A DNA stretch of 64,000 nt from Lota lota (lineage: Eukaryota > Chordata > Actinopteri > Gadiformes > Lotidae): contig JACYXH010000331.1 of assembly GCA_026745465.1 (NCBI GenBank), positions 1-64,000 on the forward strand. The letters run 5' to 3'. Positions within the stretch are counted from its first letter, which is position 1. Each line of letters begins with the position of its first letter. Shown here piece after piece: positions 23,701 through 33,589 of this stretch. A program made the position numbers and the translations under genes. The notes below the pieces were generated by a model, which ran no database searches, was not told where the DNA came from, and saw only the letters and a program-made list of their open reading frames with translations.

Positions 23701-24519
23701 TCTTTTTAAGTTCATCACCCATCCAAACGAGTGTTCACTGAACACAGCCGACCTGAATTACATCCCTGGTGTCTCCGTCAGAGATTTTGAAGCAGAAGTG
23801 GCTGACCTGAAGGCCTCAGACATGTGGGTGAATAAGTTCAAGTCACTGAATGAAGATTTGGAAAGAATCACACGACAGAAAGCGGAGTTGGCGAGCAAGC
23901 ACATGTGGACAGAAATGAAAAAACTCCAACCCGAAGACCAGCTGATTCTCAAAACTTGGAACGCGCTTCCTGTCACATACCACACACTGCAGCGTGTGAG
24001 TATTGCTGTATTGACCATGTTTGGATCTACGTATGCATGTGAGCAGTCATTCTCACATCTTAAAAACATCAAGTCCAACCTACGATCACGTTTAACGGAT
24101 GAAAGCCTCAACGCTTGCATGAAGCTTAACCTCACCAAGTACCAACCCGACTACAAAGACATCAGCAAATCCATGCAGCACCAGAAGTCGCATTAATGGT
24201 GAGTGTTATAACAACATTATTTAAAAGAATAAATTCAGAGGCTTATTATACTGACATTTAGTTGAATTCACTTTTAAAATATATTATATGGCTCTCACTG
24301 AAATAAATTTCCAAATTTTTTGCTTTCATGGCTCTCTTGGTCAAAAAGGTTCCCGACCGCTGGGTTACAGTGTCGGCCAGCAGCACCGTGGCTAATGCTA
24401 GCTTCGGCCGTGACAACTTCAGAACTAACGTTACTCCCTGTACTTTCGCCGTCTTTGTCACTTTCTTCCACCAACCTTGGAGCTCGTTGTTTAACATTAA
24501 GGAAACGCCGTATATCCAT
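20731..24519 (-). CDS. hAT transposase, zinc-finger MYM-type, split by a nested hAT
   Basis: The first about 50 codons run from the ATG at 24519 (MDIRRFLNVKQRAPRLVEES) to the nested element at 24362. The rest resumes at 22891 and runs about 700 codons to the stop at 20731. The frame joins exactly across the 8-bp duplication. It shows a TTF-type zinc finger (FCYPCRKF ... GLNKHASSKEHQ, about residues 85-150 of the full protein), a DUF4371-like RNase H-fold catalytic core with DGTRDSTGTENIS and VYDGASLMSGKHGG, and the C-terminal hAT dimerisation motif (ASTALCENSFSTLKNILTEH). Apart from the insertion the frame is intact, so the element could have been autonomous before it was hit. Host genes of the ZMYM1 family descend from such transposases, but the terminal repeats show this one is a transposon. 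Confidence 0.9.
22892..24362 (+). mobile_element. Short hAT derivative, copy 1
   Basis: 1471 bp with ends CAGGGGTCGGGAACCT and, on the other strand, CAGCGGTCGGGAACCT. The 8-bp duplication GGTTACAG lies at 22884-22891 and 24363-24370. The subterminal parts are rich in GGCTC/GAGCC motifs. A copy of the same length, almost identical, sits at 56398-57868. Confidence 0.95.
23177..24196 (+). CDS. Core-deleted hAT transposase, copy 1
   Basis: 339 codons from an ATG. Residues about 30-58 form a BED/TTF-like zinc finger ([20 protein letters not shown]). The hAT N-terminal helices follow ([31 protein letters not shown], about 110-165). The chain then jumps directly to [14 protein letters not shown] and the C-terminal dimerisation region ([20 protein letters not shown], about 285-310). 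The catalytic domain of about 250-300 residues is missing without loss of frame, as comparison with 50548-52311 shows. The product could bind element ends and dimerise but not cut. The nearest relatives I recall are GTF2IRD2/EPM2AIP1-like proteins. It differs from the copy at 56564-57583 at two residues. Confidence 0.9.
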   Translation: MAKRKKDDEYRTFQDEWTEEFAFVERAGSAVCLICNDKITSLKRSNVKRHFDTRHATFASKYPAGDSRKKTCQELLSRVQASQQQLRVWTRQGDYNSASFAGSLAIVRNGKPFTDGEYAKTFMLDVANELFDDLPNKDKIIKRIQDMPLSARTVHDRTIVMANKARFGEFREHTRLFKFITHPNECSLNTADLNYIPGVSVRDFEAEVADLKASDMWVNKFKSLNEDLERITRQKAELASKHMWTEMKKLQPEDQLILKTWNALPVTYHTLQRVSIAVLTMFGSTYACEQSFSHLKNIKSNLRSRLTDESLNACMKLNLTKYQPDYKDISKSMQHQKSH

Positions 24520-24984
24520 AGCCTAAATTATCTCTTTAGTTTACATAAAGTTACCTATTCTCTCTTACAAATTCCTGATAGCTTCCTGACATGCAGGCTG
24601 CATGTCAATTTCCGTTTTGACAAACCAATCAAATCCATTTACAATTATTTTAATAAAATTAAGAACAAACACCCTTTTATTTTTATCATGATTCATGTAT
24701 ATACAACACAATATATGTTTATTTATTATGGTATATATATGTTTAAAAATGTTTGTACAAAACAAAAGGTGTGATTGGTGACAGGCTCGTCAGTTAAAAA
24801 AGGGCTCGTCCGTCCAGGGCGGGCACAGCTGACTCTGGGGGCGGGCCCGGCCCCCTAAAGCCCGCCCATAACGCCGGGACTGAGTGCACGTGGTGGCTAA
24901 TTGATGACGGGAGCACGAGGTGTAATGGCGGCTGGGTGCCACTAGATGGCGGAATTGGACAGAAACGGAGAGGGTCACATAACA

Positions 24985-26765
24985 GCCCACCTGGCTTGAC
25001 GTGAGTTTAGACGCCTGGCGGATTGCACGTATGCAAGGTTCTTGTGGTCTGTCCAAACCACAAACGGCTGCTCAGCCCCCTCCAGCCAGTGGCGCCACTC
25101 CTCCAAGGCGAGTTTGACAGCGAGCAGTTCCCGGTTCCCCACATCATAGTTTATTTCAGCTGGAGAGAGGCGACGAGAGAAAAAGGCACAGGGATGAATC
25201 TTATTGTCACTGGAGCTCCGCTGGGAAAGAATCGCACCGACTCCCACATCGGACGCGTCCACTTCCACAATAAACTGACGAGATGTATCTGGGTGAGAGA
25301 GGATAGGCGCATCAGTGAAGCGCTTCTTAAGATCCAGGAAAGCCTTGTTTGCCTCCGGATTCCAACCAAAGGATCTGGAACTTGAAGTCAGGGCAGTGAG
25401 CGGAGCGGCCACTCTGCTGTAATCACGGATGAATCGTCTGTAAAAATTTGCAAACCCCAGAAACCTCTGGAGTTGCAACCTGGACTCGGGTTGAGGCCAA
25501 TCGAGGACCGCCTTAACTTTCTCAAGATCCATCGTCAACTGACCTTCTGAAATTATATAACCGAGGAAGGATGTGGTGTGGGCATGAAAATCACATTTCT
25601 CAGCCTTAACGAACAGGCGGTTCTCCAACAACCGCTGCAGAACCTGTTTGACATGCAGGACATGGTTAGGCAGATCTTCGGAAAACACAAGAATGTCATC
25701 CAAGTAAACAAACACAAAACGACCGATCATGTCTCTCAGAACGTCGTTAACCATACTCTGGAAAACTGCCGGGGCATTAGTGAGTCCAAATGGCATCACC
25801 AGGTATTCAAAGTGACCCATAGGTGTATTGAACCCCGTCTGCCATTCGTCTCCCTCTTTAATACGGACCAAGTGATATGCATTGCGTAAGTCCAGCTTAG
25901 TGAAAATGGTTGCGCCATGCAGGGAGTCAAAAGCAGAGTTCATCAAGGGCAAAGGGTACTTGTTCTTGATAGTTATGTCATTAAGCCCACGGTAATCAAT
26001 ACAAGGCCGCAGGGAGCCGTCCTTCTTACCTACGAAGAAGAACCCCGCCCCCAGTGGTGAAGAGGAGGGACGAATGAGGCCAGCAGCAAGAGAATCCTTA
26101 ATGTAGCTTTCCATGGCATCACGTTCAGGTTTAGAGATACTGTAGAGGCGGCCCTTAGGGTAGGTAGCTCCAGGAATAAGATTGATAGGACAATCATACG
26201 GTCAGTGGGGAGGCAGAGACAGGGCCTTCTGTTTGCTAAACACCTCCTTAAGATTGTGGTAAACCTCGGGAACCATCGACATGTCTGGAGGTGGTGGGTC
26301 CAGGTCCTGTTTAGAAGCTGAGGGGGCACATGCCGTTTTAAGACAGTTAGCATGGCACTTTATACTCCAGTTGGTTACCTTGCCAGTGCCCCAATCAATA
26401 GTGGGGTTATGTTCTTGAAGCCATGGGTAACCCAAAACCAACGGAGCGCGAGGAGAATGCAAGACGAAAAAGGAAATGACCTCTGAATGATTTCCTGATA
26501 TCAGCATGTTAACGGGTCCAGTTCTCTTAGTTATCCGTGCCAAAAATTCGCCGTTAAGTGTGGTAGCTTCAATGGCCTCCGGGAGGCTTTCCTTGGAGAG
26601 ACCCAGCTGCTCCACCAGCTTGGCGTCCATGAAGCTGTCATCCGCCCCTGAATCTATCAAAGCATTAATCTCAACAGAATGATTAGAGTTCATGAGTGTG
26701 ACAGGGACTGGAGGTCTTACAGGATCGTTGGAAAACGGAGATTTGCTCGCTAAGAATCCTCCCAC
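24985..26765 (-). pseudogene. pol: Pol N-terminal half: protease, reverse transcriptase, RNase H
   Basis: One reading frame from about 26765. The aspartic protease is at residues about 30-110 (LIDSGADDSFMD). Reverse transcriptase has [18 protein letters not shown] and the catalytic YLDDILVF. RNase H has [12 protein letters not shown] and TDHKNLAYV. The frame is broken once by TGA at 26202-26204, in the linker after LSLPPH. A CGA-to-TGA (CpG) transition would explain it. Pol lies in the -1 frame relative to gag, as in the sushi lineage, but no canonical slippery heptamer was recognised in the overlap near 26770. The right boundary is the solo-LTR insertion, at the codon for RWA. Confidence 0.92.
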
Positions 26766-26767
26766 TC

Positions 26768-27757
26768 TTAGCGAGCCTGGGAGTTTAATGGCCTCTTTGG
26801 GCAGGAGGAGATATGATGGTTCCTTTTACCGCAGTAAAAACAGCTGTTTGACTCACGTCTAAGCTGGCGCTCTTCTACTGACAATCCGTGACGTCCCACC
26901 TGCATGGGTTCGGAATCGGACGACCGCTGTTCCCCCTTAAACTCCTGGGATGTAGCTCGGTTCCCCAACTCCGCTCCATATTTGGAAGGTTGACGACACG
27001 GAGAATGGTTGGGAAACCTCTCACGTCTATCCCTCCTTCTCTCTCGGCACCTGTTATCAACCCGAATAGACAAAGCCACCAACTCGTCCAAGTCCCTAGG
27101 CTCAGGATAAGAGATTAGTTCATCCTTTAACTGTTCAGACAACCCCTGATGAAACATAGCCTGTAGTGATTCCTCGTTCCACCCACTCTCCCCTGCCAAT
27201 GTTCTAAATTCAATCACAAAATCTGCTACGCTGCGTGACCCCTGGCGCAGAGAGCACAACCGCTTCGATGCGTCCTTTCCTCGGACGGGATGATCAAACA
27301 GTTTCCTCATCACGGCTGAGAACTCGTGGTACGACGATAAGCAGGAGTCCTTTCGTTCCCATAGGGCAGATGCCCACTCCAGAGGCTTTCCCCGCAGCAG
27401 TTCCATAACAAAGGCAATCCTAGCCTTATCAGAAGCATTTGAGTAGGGTTGTAAGTCAAAAACCAAGTCACATTGCATGAGAAAGGATCGACATCCTCCC
27501 AAATCCCCCTCATACTTATCCGGTGTCGGAACTTTGGGCTCTCGGAACGACGCAGTCTCTGGGACAGCAGGCGAGGGTGGAGAAACAGGTGGTGAAGAAA
27601 TAGCTAGAGCACTGAGCTGAGCCTGGACAGTGGTAAGACTAGTAGTTAGATCTTGAATTGCGCTCGTTATCTCCTGTAGTGCCACACCGTGCTGTCCCAA
27701 CATAACTCCTTGCTGTGAAATGGCATGGCGAACAGCGTCCAGATCCGCTGGGTTCAT
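26768..27757 (-). CDS. gag: Gag of the chromodomain Gypsy element
   Basis: 329 codons from an ATG 17 bp inside the 5-prime LTR, past the primer site. There is a coiled N-terminus (MNPADLDAVRHAISQQGVML) and a capsid core typical of sushi-class Gag (PTPDKYEGDLGGCRSFLMQC, FVMELLRGKPLEWASALW, DLDELVALSIRVDNRC). One CCHC zinc knuckle, CFYCGKRNHHISSC, lies near residue 305-318. This is the family from which mammalian PEG10 and RTL1 were domesticated. The frame is intact. Confidence 0.93.
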   Translation of the reverse strand: MNPADLDAVRHAISQQGVMLGQHGVALQEITSAIQDLTTSLTTVQAQLSALAISSPPVSPPSPAVPETASFREPKVPTPDKYEGDLGGCRSFLMQCDLVFDLQPYSNASDKARIAFVMELLRGKPLEWASALWERKDSCLSSYHEFSAVMRKLFDHPVRGKDASKRLCSLRQGSRSVADFVIEFRTLAGESGWNEESLQAMFHQGLSEQLKDELISYPEPRDLDELVALSIRVDNRCRERRRDRRERFPNHSPCRQPSKYGAELGNRATSQEFKGEQRSSDSEPMQVGRHGLSVEERQLRRESNSCFYCGKRNHHISSCPKRPLNSQAR

Positions 27758-27761
27758 CTTG

Positions 27762-27772
27762 GCCGGATCGTT
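27762..27772 (-). promoter_or_regulatory. Self-priming primer-binding site
   Basis: One base inside the 5-prime LTR the minus strand reads AACGATCCGGC instead of the TGG.. expected for a tRNA primer. Its exact complement GCCGGATCGTT occurs once in the LTR (complement of 28108-28118), about 31 bp downstream of a TATTTAA box. The predicted first bases of the transcript therefore pair with the primer site. That is the self-priming arrangement known in the Tf1/sushi group. Confidence 0.85.
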
Positions 27773-27773
27773 C

Positions 27774-28284
27774 TGTCACGATTTGTCTAGTACAGGAACC
27801 CAGAAGCAGACCAAGACGAGGTAAGTTGGAATTAACAAAGTGAATGTTTATTTGGAAGCTGAATTCTGAATGTTGGTCGGGGGTGGGTGAGGCTGGAAGG
27901 CTGGAAGGCTGGAGGTCTTTGTGCTGATTCCACAATGCTGCAGTAAGTGGACAGACAGGTAGGCAGGTGTAGGTTAATCCAGGTGAGAAACTGTAGACAG
28001 AAGGGTAGGCGGCAGATTAGCGACAGGCTAACAGACACAAGAAAAAACAGCAACTACTATGCAAGACTTTGACGCTAGATACGAGAGCTAAACATACTGA
28101 TTACGCTAACGATCCGGCAGGGAATGGATGTCTGGTCCTGGCTTAAATAGTGCAGATTGCAGCAGGTGAACGTAGTTGGAAATCAGCCGAGATGTGTTTA
28201 GGAAAACTCAGGAAGTTTGGACTTCAGGTAGAGAAAAATAAAGAAACAATGGCAAAACAGGCTCAAAGTGCAGGATTCATGACA
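27774..28284 (-). repeat. 5-prime LTR of the chromodomain element
   Basis: 511 bp. It contains the promoter TATTTAAG (complement near 28143) and the predicted transcript start near 28118. It differs from the left LTR by an extra 8-bp tandem copy (GGCTGGAA), a 1-bp deletion and a few substitutions. Confidence 0.94.
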
Positions 28285-28289
28285 AATAC

Positions 28290-30501
28290 TGCCCTAGACT
28301 GTAATATGACTCTATTATAATTAATGCTGAAATTAATGGCTGCATATAAATTGCTGCACAACCAGCTCTTTGCGCGCTGGTGGTAGTTTTAAGGAGGAAA
28401 GTCATGCCCAAACCATACCAATCATAGGATAATGTCAGTGTATTGATTGCCCGTTTGGGAGACCCTCCCCTTGAGAGTTTGTAGCCCTGGCTGTGGGGGA
28501 TGCCCCGGGTTTCCATAATTACATCTAGTTAAGTGTAAGGCTTTTATGACGCATGGCTCGGCAAAGCCACGTGTACACATCATGTTGTAGCCTAATGGAG
28601 ATCAGCAACCTGCAAGCACTCCCAGTGAGATACCTCATCATTTGTAATGCCCCAATGATACACAGCAGAAAACTTAATTTAGGTGTTGACTCAACAGTGC
28701 TTGCATGGATACCAACATTTGTTGTTATCAACTTGCAAATACAATTATTGTAAGCCTTACTCATCGGTTACGGGTGCAAAGAAATAGGCTGTTCCAGGAT
28801 GCTTTAGCAAAACATAGCTTCTGTAGGTATAAGTTGGCTTAATGTTGAAATGAAAAGCCTATTCAACATAATGCATTGTGTAACTGCTACCGATTCTTCT
28901 GTTGGTGGAACTGGGCCGAAGGAAGAATCCAGAACATGCCCCAAAACTGAGGACAGCTGCTTTTACAAATGCCAATTTTATTTATATACACACATCTCCC
29001 ATATATATAGCATACATCTAATTTAATGTTCTTTCATTTAACTCCCCTTAAAATCGAAAAATGTTTTATATTGTCCCAAATTATTGCACCAACTCTCAAC
29101 TCCACAGTATTACAATGTTTCATATTCCACAACGTGTTGGAGCCACCATTCACACAAGATGGACACCTGGAAAGCACTCTGATCATATTAGTGGCTCCTC
29201 CATTGCACTAGATAAGGACAAATAATAAAATGTTTTCTTTTTTCCCTGTCTCTCTCTGTCTCTCTTCCCCCCCCCCCCCGTCTCTCTCCCCCTTATTGCT
29301 GGAACTAGTCAGACAGACACTCCTGGGAAATGGCTCTCTGCAACAAAGAATGGTTTGTAATTCTTATCTGACATCTTTTTCACTTGGAAATGAAAATGGA
29401 ATATGTTTTTGCTGTCCAGCTGAGGGGGGAAATGAATGGTCTCGAATAAAGCAATTTAGTCCGAGATTGAAATGATGTCTTAAGTGAAGGTCACATTCTT
29501 TTTCATGTTTTCCTTTCTTGAGAACCCCGTCACAACTGCAAAAGCAAGTCGCTTAAAACGACTAGGTGAAGTCCAGCTGCACCCATTATCTCTGGGCTCT
29601 GGACCCGCAACACTCTGCTGCTCTTAAAAGTTTTTATTGGCCCTTTAGACCTTTACCACTCATCTGAGTCTGTTGTTTTTTTGCGCGGTTTGCTTCCACA
29701 AGGCAGCAGCAGCAGGCTAATGAGTTGGTCTTGGGCACAAAGCTGTTGTGTTTTGCAAATTACTTTTATAGCCCTGAAGAGCAGACAGAGGAGTTGATAG
29801 CCAGAGTCAAGGATCACCCAGATGACCAGGGGAAAGCCACCGTTAGATTGGGTTATGTTGTATTGAGATTTGTGTTTTTGTAGGTGCTTTTTGTAGGTAT
29901 GTCGTCACTTGCCTTGTCATGAGAATTTCACAGTACAGAATGACCCATGTATCAATTTGATAATAAATAATACAAATGTTTAGTAAAATGCTTATTAGAA
30001 GCGTTATTTATTATATTAAAATGCATCCTACGTTTACCCTTTTACTTTGTAGAACTGTGGAAAAGAACACATTTGACCATTGCACCCTTTGTTCCCCAAC
30101 AGGATAAGGTGACTTGCACTAATAGGGGGCCACAGCTGTGTTTGTGAGATTATTATTATGAGACACTAACTGACTACACATGGTCATGCTAATTAATATG
30201 TAAAGCCATGACTCAAATAGTTATATACACTGAATTATTGTTGTTACAGCAAATAGTGTATGCTCCCAATGATGGTAATTGTTGGTGAATTGATGTTCAA
30301 CAGTCATTCTTTGCATGGTAACAGACACACTTATTATTTCTTACGACCCTTAGGAGGCCATGTCTTTCCCAGAGGAGTCCGTCATTAAGATCAAACATTG
30401 TCATGTTGTTTGGCATAAAGACTTCCCTTTTGCCAAAGCTGGCTATATGTTCTTTGATCAGAAACAGATACTTCAGTACCGTAAAAGATTCAGGCGAATA
30501 T
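28290..30501. other. No gene seen
   Basis: Non-coding, with a short poly-C at about 29269-29279. An open stretch at 30360-30506 follows an acceptor-like TTAG, but its translation is not recognised. Confidence 0.5.
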
Positions 30502-30506
30502 GTATC

Positions 30507-30959
30507 TGTTACGACCCCAATTGGTATCTAGGGGTATTTTTGGGGAGTAACAAAGAATATTTTTCCGGGGGACAAGGAGGAGTCTCAGACAGACGTAAAG
30601 GTTAACAAAAAGGTTTATTAATGTAACGAAAAACCACTTTCCCAAAAGGGGAAAACACAAAGGGAAACAAATACTGGTCAACAAAACTATAACTAAACAC
30701 TAACTAACCAGAATAGCTCACTCTACTAGTTCCACGAGAAGAAACAACACTTCGTTAACTAGTTTCCACACATGCAGCACGTTATCTGCAGAATGGCCCA
30801 CTGGCTCCCGTGCTCTGGTCCGCTCCCAGCTTATATAGCCCTATTCTGAGCAGGTGCACTCCATTTGCCTGATTGCTTGAGTGCTGCAGGAGGAGGGACA
30901 GACAGTAGGCTGGGGAGAGAACACAGTTAGTCACAAAAACACACACTACGACCGTAACA
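30507..30959 (-). mobile_element. Solo LTR, third family
   Basis: 453 bp starting TGTTACGACC and ending CCGTAACA, with the 5-bp duplication GTATC (30502-30506, 30960-30964). A TTTATT near 30614 (AATAAA on the minus strand) and a TATATAAG-like box on the minus strand near 30835 put it in minus orientation. Confidence 0.88.
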
Positions 30960-31879
30960 GTATCTTTGCGGAGTGTGTCTTTGCTGGTGTCACCAGCTAT
31001 CTCACATTAGCAATATCATCGTTCTAAAACGTAACCAGGGGGTGAGGTGAGACAACCATGGTTCCGATTGAAAACTGAGTTTGATTGAAACTCTACAGAG
31101 AAGATGATTATAATTTTGAACAGAATTTAGTTATTGTACAAACACAGGATGTGGTTTAGAAGACTTTCTACTTATGTTTTGTATTATATAGACTCAAGCT
31201 CTTTTATAAATCCTTCATGGATTGTTTAAGCAATAATGGCAGCTGAACAAAGGTTGAACAAACGATCAGTTATCTGAACGCATCAGTGAATGAACCGTGT
31301 GTACAGACATATGCATGTAAACAGATCATGCAACATCTGTACGTCTGCTGTCGGGCGACATTGCTTCCTCAGATAAGGACTGTGCGTGCACATTTAGCTT
31401 TCAAAGGGGGATGCAGCAAGATCACCCGGGTAAACAAATGCCACTGGGCTTGTAAAGATAGGCTATATGTGACGACTATGCTCAATTTACTTAATGTCAG
31501 CACTTGAGACCTTCATGGTGCTTAGACTGGCGACAGCATAATGTTGTGTGTGTATGTGTGTGTGTGATCTGTATGTCATGGGTAGGCCTATAGCTTAAAG
31601 AAATTGGGTCCATTTATGAGAAGGAAAAAAATCCATGATCGATAGCTGAACACAGGATCATGCTCTGAGTTCTGCTTTGGTGTATAGCCTTTTTATTGAT
31701 CTGCATACCATGCCACGGGTGACCTAGCACTTGTGATGATGACGACAATAAATAATGTTAGGAGCTGAAATGATGAATGTAGTGTTTGTGATTGAGAACT
31801 ATAAAGTAAACAAATACCATACAGAGGAGAAATGATAGTAAACATATAGCATATACAGAATAAAGGGTTTTAGTCATTG

Positions 31880-32105
31880 GTTAGTAATTAATCGTGAAAT
31901 TATTTGTCATTATGGGGTGACATTGTTGTGTTTGAAACAACCAGTTTTTCTCATCCGAGAAGTGGCAAAACAAAGTTTTGATTAGCCTAGGATATGGTAT
32001 ATAAGTTTATTTAGGATTTTACATTACTACAACTCTCTTGAGTACTCTCAAAATGGCAGAGTATCAACAACAAGAAATCCCATGACGCATTCTGTACAAG
32101 CCTTA
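31880..32105. repeat. Dispersed repeat, copy 2
   Basis: Diverged relative of 12430-12660 in the same orientation. Confidence 0.6.
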
Positions 32106-32635
32106 TATGCTATTCCAGTTTTCCTTAGGCTTACTTTATTTCTGCTTGGTCCAAGCTGCTTAGGCTATAACGTATAGGCCTATGGGCCATTGACCAGGGT
32201 GGTTCAACAAATGGCAACCCCTTTAATACTTGGGTCTAATATTCAAGTTGGATGTGACTGTAAACTATGTGGTAGGCTAGTGGCGCGCATTGGACTATGC
32301 CGAGGAGCTATCCATTGTGCGGAAAGGTTGTAACTGCATTATATCATAGCTTCATAAAGGGGAGATCAGGTTATCTGCTTTCCAAAGCCATTCACAACTA
32401 AATTGCGAAATATGTTTGCGGTAACGCATTGATTGACAAGATATTTTATAATGAATGTCAAAACGTTACGCTTATATTGAAAGACGAATAGGCCTACGCC
32501 TTATGCCGCTGAATGAACATTTGCTCTGGACTGTTTCTTAATCAATAGGCTACTACGCATTCCTCAATTATTAGACGGGTATCAGATGGGTCGTTATAAC
32601 TTATTGATGGTTTTTCGTGAGGCGAGGGGGTCGTG

Positions 32636-32643
32636 TGACGTCA
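32636..32643 (+). promoter_or_regulatory. CRE site TGACGTCA
   Basis: Perfect cAMP-response element about 265 bp upstream of the TATA box of the PYY-family gene. NPY-family genes are often cAMP-regulated, but use of this site is an inference. Confidence 0.4.
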
Positions 32644-32902
32644 TCAACGAGCATGCCAGACAGCTCAGAAAAAATGAACCTGGTTAATAATAACCCGAAT
32701 GAACATTGCATTTATCTAAAAATCCTATTGACATATTGCAGGTAGTACAGTGATCCAGGCATGCAGCCCACCAGGCGCTGCAGACGTGAATGACGATAGT
32801 CGACCCATAAATTCATAACAATAAAATAAAAAATCAAAATGGGTGGGGTTTGCTCTTATCCCGGGGAGCAGGTATCCTCCCCACGCGAGAACACGCTAGG
32901 CC

Positions 32903-32910
32903 TATATAAT
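32903..32910 (+). promoter_or_regulatory. TATA box of the PYY-family gene
   Basis: TATATAAT, placing the start of transcription near 32935. A short non-coding first exon would then end at the donor AAAAC|GTAAGT (32974/32975). Confidence 0.7.
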
Positions 32911-33309
32911 GTCTTGGAGCGAGGAGGCTTCTAAACAGATCACTGCTACGGTGAACAATCTACAACAACAAAACGTAAGTTATAGTCTACCTGCTTGTTA
33001 TTCTACTCGTTTAGTTAAGCCTATGCTGTATTTAATCGTAGAACCCTATTAATTGACTTGGTTCTAGTTATACAAATAAATATGATACTAAATGAAAATT
33101 AATCAACGTATCATACTGTGAGATTTATAAATTGTATTGTATTTGATTAATTCAGGGACCTTGGCCACTTACAACAAAAATAAATAAGGTAATACAATCT
33201 GTTGCTCCAAACTTGACTAGTTTAAGAGTGGTTTGTAGTTGCAAAAAAAAATAGCAAAGCCGTCTATTTGTAGAATAATTGTTGAGTGAAGAGGCTATTC
33301 TGTGACAGG

Positions 33310-33537
33310 ATGGCCATCATACTGAGACCGTGGATAAGCATGGCAGCGCTCGTGGTGTGCATGCTGGTGTGTTTGAGCAACTTCGCGGATGCCTACCCGC
33401 CAAAACCGGAGAGTCCCGGGAGCAACGCGGCACCGGAGGACTGGGCTAAATACCACACGGCACTCAGACACTACGTCAACCTCATCACGACTGCAACGTC
33501 GACTACTCTGACGGCTTACAATTACAATAGTACATAA
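33310..33537 (+). CDS. pyyb: PYY/PY-family peptide precursor lacking the RxRY-amide end
   Basis: The ATG lies two bases after an acceptor at 33308. The family has the same layout, with a non-coding first exon. Residues 1-28 are a signal peptide (MAIILRPWISMAALVVCMLV...). The mature peptide starts YPPKPESPGS and runs AAPEDWAKYHTALRHYVNLIT, very close to fish pancreatic peptide Y. The family then has RQRY followed by GKR, the amidated end needed to bind Y receptors. Here the frame instead reads TATSTTLTAYNYNST and stops. No splice donor rescues it, and no third exon with RYGKR was seen downstream. The bases GCAACG may be a shifted remnant of the Arg-Gln codons. A polyadenylation signal AATAAA sits at 33579-33584. 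It may be a decayed paralogue or an allele with a recent indel. Confidence 0.78.
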   Translation: MAIILRPWISMAALVVCMLVCLSNFADAYPPKPESPGSNAAPEDWAKYHTALRHYVNLITTATSTTLTAYNYNST

Positions 33538-33589
33538 CAATATATAAAATGTTTAAAAAATATATACAAAAATGTAAAAATAAACAGCA

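Larger units (their letters stand above)
20258..24882 (-). mobile_element. ZMYM-type hAT transposon, interrupted
   Basis: Terminal inverted repeats CAGACCCGGC at the left and CAGTCCCGGC (complement) at the right, with the 8-bp duplication AGTGCACG at 20250-20257 and 24883-24890. The net length without the nested element is about 3.1 kb. It carries one long transposase gene on the minus strand. Eight-base duplications and CAG ends are diagnostic of hATs. Confidence 0.92.
19797..24984 (-). mobile_element. Solo LTR (about 555 bp) carrying a nested hAT
   Basis: The outer element's codons ..RWA | LFFGRF.. are split here, with GCCCA duplicated at 19792-19796 and 24985-24989. The inserted DNA starts TGTTAAGG and ends CATAACA, the TG...CA form of an LTR. 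On the minus strand it begins TGTTATGTGACC and ends with an AATAAA-like signal near 19866. Removing the nested hAT (20258-24882) and its 8-bp duplication leaves about 555 bp with no internal genes, so this is a solo LTR of a different LTR family. Confidence 0.88.
17733..28284 (-). mobile_element. Chromodomain Ty3/Gypsy element (Tf1/sushi type), interrupted
   Basis: Bounded by LTRs of 504 bp (17733-18236) and 511 bp (27774-28284) and by the 5-bp duplication AATAC (17728-17732, 28285-28289). Gene order on the minus strand is gag, protease, reverse transcriptase, RNase H, [5.19-kb insertion], integrase, chromodomain. The two LTRs differ at only a handful of bases plus an 8-bp tandem copy, so it is fairly young. 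It carries a self-priming type primer site. Pol has one stop codon and one 2-nt frameshift. The insertion at 19797-24984 lies in the RNase H to integrase linker. Confidence 0.95.

Noticed and set aside
26760..26790. Programmed -1 frameshift site between gag and pol of the sushi element
   Set aside because: Pol is in the -1 frame as expected for the lineage, but no canonical X-XXY-YYZ heptamer was seen; ATTAAAC does not fit.
30360..30605. 81-codon plus-strand frame after an acceptor-like TTAG
   Set aside because: Its C-terminal part is LTR sequence; the first about 50 residues are not recognised and there is no supporting exon.
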